Below are positions 32,617 to 39,098 of a stretch of 64,000 bases of DNA, one piece after another (position 1 is the stretch's first letter; each line of letters begins with the position of its first letter). This DNA is from DSWT01 sp049975385 (lineage in GTDB: Bacteria; Chloroflexota; Anaerolineae; B4-G1; SLSP01). The notes under the pieces were generated by a model, which saw only the letters and a program-made list of their open reading frames with translations, had not been told where the DNA came from and did not search any database. The position numbers and the translations under genes were made by a program. The stretch covers positions 5,756 to 69,755 of the forward strand of contig JBNGDO010000003.1 in assembly GCA_049975385.1 (NCBI GenBank), written 5' to 3'.

Positions 32617-33573
32617 TTACCCTCCCGTTGTGATTTGCCGCCATTCGTCCAGGACATCCTGGATCGTTTGCTCGAAGGGGATTTCCGGTTCCCAGCCGGT
32701 ATCCAGTTTCAATTTCGCTGCACTGCCGTAGAAGACGGGGACATCGGCGGGGCGATAGCGCTCCGGGTCGATCTCCACGTGAATGGGAACGTTCGCCAGA
32801 GCGATCAATTGATCGACGAGAGACCGGATCGTGCGCGGGGTTCCTGACGCGATGTTGTAGACCTCGCCGGACGTCCCGTGCGTCAGGGCTAGATGATAGG
32901 CCCGCACTACATCGCGCACGTCGGTGAAGTCGCGGGCGGGTTCGAGGTTGCCTACACGCATCACCGGGGCCTGTTTTCCGGCCTCGATCGCGGCAACCTG
33001 GCTCGCGAAGGCCGCCAGCACGAAGCGCGCCGACTGTCCCGGCCCAACGTGGTTGAAGGGGCGCATGCGGATGACGGGCAGTCCGAAGCTGATGAAGTAC
33101 TGGTAGCCCATCACGTCCTGCGCGACCTTGCTGACGCTGTAGGGGTTCTCCGGGCGCAGAGGGTGATCTTCGGTCAGCGGGAGTTCGGCGGCGCTGGCGC
33201 GCCCGTATTCCTCGCCCGATCCGATGACCAACGTACGCGGCGTAAGCTGGAGCGACTTACAGCCTTCCAGCAGGTTTAGTTGCCCGCGGATATTGTTATC
33301 CAGTGTCCCCCACGGATCTTTGTAGGATGTCGGCACGTGAGATTGCGCTGCCAGGTGGATGACGTAATCCGGCGGGGACTGTGCCAGCAGCGCGCGGGTT
33401 GCGTCAGCGTCGCGTAAGTCCAAAAAGTGCAAAGCCTCGCGTTGTGGGTCATTCGGCGATGGTGGTGTATCGGGATAGCTCGTGCCGGTGATGTCCCAAT
33501 CGGTCTCCGTGAGGAAATAGCGCCGTAGATGCGTGCCCACGAATCCGGTTGCTCCGGTGATCAAAATACGCAT
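32617..33573 (-). CDS. rmd: GDP-4-dehydro-6-deoxy-D-mannose reductase-like NAD-dependent epimerase/dehydratase
   Basis: 318 aa extended SDR. NAD site ILITGATGFVGTHLRRYF; catalytic Ser in VIGSGEEYG; YxxxK in NPYSVSKVAQDV. MRPFNHVGPGQSARFVLAAFASQV and ARDFTDVRDVVRAYHLAL are typical of Rmd/GDP-4-keto-6-deoxy-mannose reductases. Reduces the Gmd product to GDP-D-rhamnose (6-deoxy-D-mannose). First gene of the four-gene operon, with a near-consensus promoter at 33629-33656. A related GDP-6-deoxy-talose-forming enzyme cannot be excluded. Confidence 0.87.
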   Translation of the reverse strand: MRILITGATGFVGTHLRRYFLTETDWDITGTSYPDTPPSPNDPQREALHFLDLRDADATRALLAQSPPDYVIHLAAQSHVPTSYKDPWGTLDNNIRGQLNLLEGCKSLQLTPRTLVIGSGEEYGRASAAELPLTEDHPLRPENPYSVSKVAQDVMGYQYFISFGLPVIRMRPFNHVGPGQSARFVLAAFASQVAAIEAGKQAPVMRVGNLEPARDFTDVRDVVRAYHLALTHGTSGEVYNIASGTPRTIRSLVDQLIALANVPIHVEIDPERYRPADVPVFYGSAAKLKLDTGWEPEIPFEQTIQDVLDEWRQITTGG

Positions 33574-33611
33574 AGTCTTTAGCCTGCTAGTCTTTCACCT
33601 GATCGTCTGAG
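33573..33611. repeat. TAGTCTTTAGCCTG minirepeat tract abutting the rmd start
   Basis: Three or four degenerate copies of TAGTCTTT/CGTCTGA start at the rmd ATG. No clear Shine-Dalgarno is seen inside the tract. Confidence 0.7.
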
Positions 33612-33628
33612 TGGCAACAATGTCTGGC

Positions 33629-33656
33629 ATTATACGGGATTGAAGTCGAAAGTCAA
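33629..33656 (-). promoter_or_regulatory. Promoter of the rmd-gmd-phosphohexomutase operon, -35 box inside a repeat
   Basis: Minus strand TTGACT (33651-33656), 16-bp spacer, TATAAT (33629-33634). The -35 box and half the spacer are made by the CTTTTGACTTTCGACTT repeat that also contains the stop of the neighbouring SDR gene. Confidence 0.75.
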
Positions 33657-33662
33657 AAGCTA
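33641..33662. repeat. AAAGTCAAAAG-type minirepeat at the SDR stop
   Basis: Units AAGTCGAA and AGTCAAAAG. It contains the complement of the SDR TAG stop. The same family, inverted relative to its gene, ends the M29 gene at 47.79 kb. Confidence 0.7.
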
Positions 33663-34493
33663 CACCCCGCTGAACGCGCTGAACCCGCCATCCACCGGCA
33701 CGACGACGCCCGTCACAAAGTTGGCCCCGTCGGAGAGCAGCCAGAGGGTGGTGCTGATGAGGTCTTCCGGCACACCGAAACGTCCCATCGGGGTGTGCTC
33801 GATGATGGTTTTGCCGCGCGCTGTGAGGTTACCGGTTGTTTCTTCGGTGAGCAGGAAGCGGTTCTGTTCGGTGAGGAAGAACCCGGGCGCGAGTGCATTC
33901 ACGCGGATGTCCGGCGCGTATTCCTGGTTCATGTGGACCGCCAGCCATTGCGTGAAGTTGCTGATTGCGGCTTTGGCCCCGGAGTAGGCGGGGATGCGGG
34001 TGAGCGGGCGGAAGGCGTTCATCGACGAGATGTTGAGGATGACGCCGTGCTTCTGCTCCGCCATCAGCTTGCCGAAGACCTGGCTGGGCAGCAGCGTGCC
34101 GATGAAGTTGAGGTTGAACACCCACTGTACCGCGTCGGCAGGCAGGTCGAAGAAGGCGACGTCCGCGCTGGTAGAAGCCTGCTTCTTGTTGCCGCCCGCT
34201 CCGTTAATGAGAATGTCAGGTTTGCCGAACTTCTCGAGGACGGCCTGTGATGCTGCCTTAATGCTGGGTTTATCCAGCACGTCGCATTTCACTGCGATGG
34301 CTTCGCCGCCATCAGCTTGAATTTGATCTGCAATCTTTTCCGCTGCTTCGAGGAAAAGATCGAGCACGGCGACTTTGACGCCGACGCGTCCCAGCGCCAG
34401 GCTCATCGCCCCGCACAAAACGCCGCCCCCGCCGGTCACCACGGCGACTTTGCCTTCGAGTCCAAATAGTTGGTTCAAATACGCTTTGTCCAT
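33660..34493 (-). CDS. uxuB: SDR oxidoreductase, probable D-mannonate/fructuronate oxidoreductase
   Basis: 277 aa classical SDR. NAD(P) loop VAVVTGGGGVLCGAMS (GGGGVLC instead of GGxxGIG, as in the YjmF-like group), active-site Ser in NISSMNA, and YSGAKAAISNF. The C-terminus ANFVTGVVVPVDGGF is standard. YjmF-like SDRs reduce fructuronate to mannonate. Its place just downstream of UxaC and UxaE makes that role likely, completing glucuronate/galacturonate to mannonate conversion. AAAGGAG precedes the ATG. A gluconate 5-dehydrogenase-like activity is the alternative. No mannonate dehydratase (UxuA) is in the window. Confidence 0.75.
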   Translation of the reverse strand: MDKAYLNQLFGLEGKVAVVTGGGGVLCGAMSLALGRVGVKVAVLDLFLEAAEKIADQIQADGGEAIAVKCDVLDKPSIKAASQAVLEKFGKPDILINGAGGNKKQASTSADVAFFDLPADAVQWVFNLNFIGTLLPSQVFGKLMAEQKHGVILNISSMNAFRPLTRIPAYSGAKAAISNFTQWLAVHMNQEYAPDIRVNALAPGFFLTEQNRFLLTEETTGNLTARGKTIIEHTPMGRFGVPEDLISTTLWLLSDGANFVTGVVVPVDGGFSAFSGV

Positions 34494-34512
34494 AACAATC
34501 TCCTTTTTATAG

Positions 34513-34663
34513 GTAGGCGGTAGACAGTAGACGGTAGACGGGGTTGTTTTCTCCTGTTACGGCCTGCTGTTTGCCGTCTCGTTTTTTTGATAGGTAGACG
34601 GTAGTCAGTAGACAGTAGACAGGTTACTCTTCCCCTGTCTACTGTCTACCGTCTACTGTCTAC
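34513..34663 (-). repeat. GTAGACGGTAGACAGTAGAC minirepeat tracts forming a large hairpin
   Basis: Three tracts: 34513-34541, 34592-34622 and the inverted 34635-34663. The last two pair through about 28 bp with a 12-nt loop. The right tract contains the uxaC stop TAG. The hairpin would end or punctuate the message between uxaC and the SDR gene. Same family as 361-396. Confidence 0.8.
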
Positions 34664-36081
34664 AATTTATACGCTCGCTTTGCCAACCGGTAGGCCAGGT
34701 CGAGGATCATCTCGTAGGCATCGTCCATATCGACGACGTGGCGGACGACGAGACCGGCGACCCAGTTGGCGCTGGCGCGCCGCCACACGTCGTGACGGGC
34801 CGGGATGGAGGGGAAGGCGCGCGTGTCGTCGTTGAAGCCGGCGGTGTTGTATAGTCCGGCAGTCTCCATCACCCGGTCGAAGTAACGGCGCATCCCGGCG
34901 AGGCTGTCGTGGAACCACCACGGCGGCCCCAATTTGAGCGCGGGATAGTGCCCGGCTAATGTCGCTAACTCGCGGGAGTAGGTGTCTTCGTCGAGCGTGA
35001 AGAGGATGAGCGTGAGCCGTGTGTCGTTGCCGTATTTGGCCAGCAGGGGGCGCAGATTTCGTGTGAACTCTGAGGCGATGGGGATGTCGCAGCCTTTGTC
35101 CAGGCCAAAGCGCTCGAAAATGGCCTGGTTATGATTGCGGAACGAGCCGACGTGCATCTGCATCACCATGCCATCCTCGATGCTCATGCGTGCCATTTCC
35201 ATTAGCATATGCCCGGTGAAGCGCGTTGCGTCCTCGGCGGTGGCCGTGCCCTTGAGCGCCCGCTGGAAGATAGCGTCGGTCTCCTGTGGCGTGAGTTCGC
35301 CGGTGTAGGCCGTCAGCGCAGCGTGGTCGGTGGCGCGCGCCCCCATTTCGATGAAGAAGGCGCGCCGGGCTTCCAGCGCCCGGATGAGCGCGGGGTAGCT
35401 ATCGACCTCGAACCCGGCGGCGGCGCTGAGCGCGTCCACGTTGGCGCGCCAGTTGGGCGCATCCAGGTTGACGACGGCGTCGGGACGGAAAGTCGGGCGC
35501 ACGACACCGGGCCACCCGGAGTCGCGGATGGCCTTGTGGTGTTGCAGATCGTCGCTGGCGGCGTCGGTGGTGCAGAGGACTTCGATGTTGAAGCGCTCGA
35601 ACATACGGCGCGGCGTGAAGTCCGGGGATGCCAGTTGTGCGGCGATGTGGTCGTAGATGGCCTGTGCGTTCGCACCACACAGCTTTTCCTCCACGCCAAA
35701 CACCTCGATGAGTTCTTGTTGCAGCCATATCCCACTCGGCGTTCCGCGAAACAGGTGGAAGTTTTCGGCAAAGGTTTGCCAGATTTTGCGGTGATCCTGC
35801 TCTACCGGACCGCCATCGCTGCGCGGGACGCCCATTGCTTCCAGCGAGATGCCCTGCGAATACAACATGCGGAAGACGTAGTGATCGGGGATGATGAGCA
35901 AATCCGCCGGTGTGCCGAAACTGCCATCCTCGGACGCGAACAGACGCGGGGCAACGTGCCCGTGCGGGCAGACGAGGGGGAGGTCGGCGACTGTGGCATA
36001 CAATTCACGCGCCACCGCCCGCTGCGCCGGGTCGGGATCGAAGAAACGGTCTGGGTGTAAAGTCCATTTTGTATCGGGCAT
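34660..36081 (-). CDS. uxaC: Uronate isomerase (glucuronate/galacturonate isomerase)
   Basis: 473 aa from ATG 36081 (AAGGAG 9 nt upstream). The amidohydrolase-fold family is recognised from FFDPDPAQRAVARELY, LVCPHGHVAPRLF (metal HxH), the ALEARRAFFIEMGARATDHA block, and QMHVGSFRNHN. The C-terminus RHDVWRRASANWVAGLVVRHVVDMDDA is typical. Converts D-glucuronate to fructuronate and D-galacturonate to tagaturonate. It follows uxaE by 41 bp in a GH5-uxaE-uxaC-SDR order. Confidence 0.95.
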   Translation of the reverse strand: MPDTKWTLHPDRFFDPDPAQRAVARELYATVADLPLVCPHGHVAPRLFASEDGSFGTPADLLIIPDHYVFRMLYSQGISLEAMGVPRSDGGPVEQDHRKIWQTFAENFHLFRGTPSGIWLQQELIEVFGVEEKLCGANAQAIYDHIAAQLASPDFTPRRMFERFNIEVLCTTDAASDDLQHHKAIRDSGWPGVVRPTFRPDAVVNLDAPNWRANVDALSAAAGFEVDSYPALIRALEARRAFFIEMGARATDHAALTAYTGELTPQETDAIFQRALKGTATAEDATRFTGHMLMEMARMSIEDGMVMQMHVGSFRNHNQAIFERFGLDKGCDIPIASEFTRNLRPLLAKYGNDTRLTLILFTLDEDTYSRELATLAGHYPALKLGPPWWFHDSLAGMRRYFDRVMETAGLYNTAGFNDDTRAFPSIPARHDVWRRASANWVAGLVVRHVVDMDDAYEMILDLAYRLAKRAYKL

Positions 36082-36122
36082 ACTCTTGGTCTCCTTGTGA
36101 ATAAAGTATTCAGTGGCAAGTC

Positions 36123-37568
36123 TCATTCTGTTGACACAAACGGCGCGAGATGCCGCTGGAAGTGCCGGTCGAGCAGCGTTTCGTACACGGCGGCGTGTTC
36201 GTACAGCAAGGCCATCAACCGCTCGTGATAGGTATCCAGTACCGAGCCAAAGGTCACGTGCAAGACCTGACGCGCGTCGAACTGGTTGAGCAAGTCCGGC
36301 AGTTCTGCGTCGGTCAACGAACCGAGTGCGGGAACCTTCGACAATTGCGCGGAGACGTGATAAGTTGCGCGATCGGTCTCGTAATGCCTGTAAGAGAAGG
36401 CGAAGATTTCCCGGAAGAACGCCGGGGCGACATGCGCTACTGCCCGCAGCGCCTCCAGGTAGCTCGTTCCGGCGGTTTTAAGGTGTACCAGCCCGCCCGT
36501 CAATTGCGCGGCGATGCCGTAGATGGAGAACTTGTCCGAGCCAGAGTGCAGGCTGAGCTTGTACGGCCCTACGGTGCGTGCGACGGCGGCGTGGCGCGCG
36601 AATGCGGCGGTGAAGACGTCCAAATCACCGAGGTAGTCCACGCCTTTCTCGAAACGTCCCACGAAGCGCGGTGCCAGACTCACCCACTGCACGCCCAGCC
36701 GGCGCAGTTCCATGGCGACGAAGAGGTGTTCCTCCGGCGATGTGGGCGTTTCCGTCTCGTCCACGGAGACTTCGAGGTCGAAGGGGCGGCTGCCCATCCG
36801 CCCGGCGATGTGGCGATACATCATCGCGGTGTGGGCCAGGGCGCGTCCGTACTTGGCGGCGGCGCGCTCCAGTGTCTCCTGATCGAAGGTGAAGGTAAAT
36901 TCCCCTGCCGTGAACGTTTGCCGGCAGTAGCGACTTTGCATAGCCTCCGGGCTGTCTTCCAGTTTGGCCCAAGGCAGCGCTTCAAACTTGGCGTGCACGA
37001 TATCCGGTGCTGCATCATGCGCTTCGTTATCCACGTGCGCGCCGGGATCAATGGTGAAGAAAGTGTACCCCGTGTCGATAAATGTGTCGGCGTCCTCGGG
37101 CGTCTTCAGGTGATCGGCATCCGCGCCCCACGGCGCGCGCCAGCCCATCTGGAAGATTCCCCACATCGCGTCGTCCATGACTTGCTGCGGCGTGCGCCCG
37201 GTGCGGGCGTTTTCGCGCACGGACTGCTGTGCGAAGATCGGCGCGATGCCGGGATAGCGTTCGGCTGCCTTGATATGGCCTGGCGTAGCGATGCCAAGTC
37301 GGTCGCCGAAGCCTGCTGATGTGTGCAGGCCCAGCGGCGTGGGACTCAGCCACGGCAGTCTGTCGCGGAGCGCAGCGGCATTGGCAGGCGTCAATGGACA
37401 CAGCAGCACATCCCCGTGCAGGTTGCCGGCAAAGCCCGTTGTGTCGCCCAGGACGACCAGGTATCGTATGCGGTTTGCTTGCCTACGCACCATGCCGTAG
37501 GCTACCCCTTCGTGTTTTACTTTCGACTGCGCAATGATCTCAAACTCAGCGGGTAAATCAGGTATCAT
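36123..37568 (-). CDS. uxaE: Tagaturonate/fructuronate epimerase
   Basis: 481 aa from ATG 37568, chosen because an AGGGGG site lies 7 nt upstream, inside the last codons of the GH5 gene, and only 2 nt separate that stop from this ATG. The UxaE family is recognised from GFGDRLGIATPGHI, RTPQQVMDDAMWGIFQ, TGYTFFTIDPGAHVDNEA, FDLEVSVDETETPTSPEEH, YKLSLHSGSDKFSIY and HVTFGSVLD. Interconverts tagaturonate and fructuronate, replacing the UxaB/UxaA branch and letting galacturonate enter the glucuronate route. With UxaC and the SDR this gives a compact uronate pathway. Confidence 0.92.
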   Translation of the reverse strand: MIPDLPAEFEIIAQSKVKHEGVAYGMVRRQANRIRYLVVLGDTTGFAGNLHGDVLLCPLTPANAAALRDRLPWLSPTPLGLHTSAGFGDRLGIATPGHIKAAERYPGIAPIFAQQSVRENARTGRTPQQVMDDAMWGIFQMGWRAPWGADADHLKTPEDADTFIDTGYTFFTIDPGAHVDNEAHDAAPDIVHAKFEALPWAKLEDSPEAMQSRYCRQTFTAGEFTFTFDQETLERAAAKYGRALAHTAMMYRHIAGRMGSRPFDLEVSVDETETPTSPEEHLFVAMELRRLGVQWVSLAPRFVGRFEKGVDYLGDLDVFTAAFARHAAVARTVGPYKLSLHSGSDKFSIYGIAAQLTGGLVHLKTAGTSYLEALRAVAHVAPAFFREIFAFSYRHYETDRATYHVSAQLSKVPALGSLTDAELPDLLNQFDARQVLHVTFGSVLDTYHERLMALLYEHAAVYETLLDRHFQRHLAPFVSTE

Positions 37569-37570
37569 TG

Positions 37571-38989
37571 TTAGGCCCCCTTCATGTGTTTGGTCATCAC
37601 CGCGTCCAATGCGGGGTGGACGATGCAATTCTTGAAAGCGAACGATTGCAGGATGCGGTCAAGCTCGCTCTCTGACATTCCTTTGAAGAGTTTGGCGTAG
37701 GGGATCTGCAGCAGTGCCCCGATGTAGGTCGCCATCGTCGCCTGGGCGAGATAGCGTTCGATGCCGCTCACAGCGATGTCTTCGTCCCCCACGGTTTCGA
37801 CGACTTCGTGCGCCAGGGTGTGGACGAGGTCTTTAGCGGGCGTGCTCGGCAGCCAGCCCATCCAGAAATCGCTGTTGAGCAGGCGTTTGGCTTCCAGGCT
37901 ATGCTTGACGCGCTGGATGTACTCGGACTCCGGGTCGAGGTAGACCCAACCCATCACGCCGACATCTTTGTATGTCCAGGTTGTCCAGTGAGCGCCGTAT
38001 TGTTCGAAGACGCTGATCTGGTCATCCAACGCGCGCATCCGGTCGGGAACTTCGGCGGCGGGACCGTTGTACGGGCTGCCGAATTCGCCCACCCACAGGG
38101 GGACGTTGTATTTTTGCATGAACTGCGCGCCTTCGTGCGCCAGGAAGTTGGTCTCTTGCCATGCTCGATTCCATTCGCCAGTAGGATAGGGACCGGGACC
38201 GAAGCCCGGCCGGGTGTAATTGTGGCTGCTGTACAGAAGATTGTCGGCGAAGGGCGCGTCGAGGTGGACGAAGCGGCTGGAGTAGTTGTCACCCTCCAGG
38301 ATGATGATGTGGTCGGGGTCGATGGCCCGGATGGCGCTGACGATACGCCGGTAGAGCGCGTTGATCTGGTCCCACTTCGGCTCGTTCATGCCGTTCAGTC
38401 GCCCGCGCGGGTTACCACTGGCCGGCTCGTTCATCACGTTATATCCAGCGACGGCGGCATTGCCCTTCAAGCGTTCTGCCAGTGCCTCCCACAAGGCCAC
38501 CCAGCGGTCCTGGAAGTGCGGATGCTGCCAGAAAAGCGCGTGGCGGGTCGCGTTGTCGGAGTGCCAGTCGGAGTTTTGGTTGCCCTGGACGGCGTGCAGG
38601 TCGAGGATTGCATAAAGCCCGTGTTTGGCGCACCAGCCGATGGCCTGTTCCAGCCGCGCGAAGCCATCTTCGAGATATGTAAACGGTTCGGCGTCACGCT
38701 CGAAATGGCGGTAGTTAAATGACAGTCGCACGACGGTTGCGCCTTGTGCTTTCATAAAGGCGATGTCATCTTCGGAGAGGAAGTAGTCGAGTAGGCGCTC
38801 GAAGATAAAGTGCGCCTTGTTTTCTCCGACTGCCTCCGCCATCGTAGCGCGGAGCGCGTGTTCTGCGCCGGGGTAGCCGTTGATGAAGTTCTCCATATTC
38901 ATCCAGCCGCCAACGCACGTTCCGCGCAGGCGTACTTCCTGGCCTTGTGCGTTGACCACTTTGCCGTTACGGACTTGCAATAAATCCAT
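37571..38989 (-). CDS. Cytosolic glycoside hydrolase family 5-like enzyme
   Basis: 472 aa from ATG 38989 (GAGGAGG 8 nt upstream). No signal peptide. GH5 TIM barrel: RGTCVGGWMNMENFINGY, TVVRLSFNYRHF, GLYAILDLHAVQG. Acid/base Glu in YNVMNEPAS (about 186) and nucleophile Glu in LWVGEFGSP (about 300), both present. A C-terminal helical region of about 120 residues is less conserved. First gene of the uronate operon, so it probably releases uronic acids or aglycones from small imported glycosides. Endoglycanase activity on polymer is unlikely inside the cell. Subfamily not assigned. Confidence 0.85.
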   Translation of the reverse strand: MDLLQVRNGKVVNAQGQEVRLRGTCVGGWMNMENFINGYPGAEHALRATMAEAVGENKAHFIFERLLDYFLSEDDIAFMKAQGATVVRLSFNYRHFERDAEPFTYLEDGFARLEQAIGWCAKHGLYAILDLHAVQGNQNSDWHSDNATRHALFWQHPHFQDRWVALWEALAERLKGNAAVAGYNVMNEPASGNPRGRLNGMNEPKWDQINALYRRIVSAIRAIDPDHIIILEGDNYSSRFVHLDAPFADNLLYSSHNYTRPGFGPGPYPTGEWNRAWQETNFLAHEGAQFMQKYNVPLWVGEFGSPYNGPAAEVPDRMRALDDQISVFEQYGAHWTTWTYKDVGVMGWVYLDPESEYIQRVKHSLEAKRLLNSDFWMGWLPSTPAKDLVHTLAHEVVETVGDEDIAVSGIERYLAQATMATYIGALLQIPYAKLFKGMSESELDRILQSFAFKNCIVHPALDAVMTKHMKGA

Positions 38990-39040
38990 TATGCTAACCT
39001 CCTCAGGTGATTTTTGTGTTTTAGTAAGGGGGAAAAGTGA

Positions 39041-39075
39041 GGATTTTGGAGCGGGCACAACCCGCTCCAAAATCC
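39041..39075 (-). terminator. Perfect 15-bp hairpin after the UPF0182 gene
   Basis: GGATTTTGGAGCGGG (39041-39055), loop CACAA, CCCGCTCCAAAATCC (39061-39075). It lies 23 bp past the UPF0182 stop. No clean T-tract on the minus side (TCACTTTTCCC). Confidence 0.7.
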
Positions 39076-39098
39076 TACCCCTTTGATTCTTGTCTGTT

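Noticed and set aside
34513..34663. CRISPR-like repeats near uxaC
   Set aside because: Units are 7-10 bp, degenerate, contiguous and in both orientations, with no cas genes in the window.
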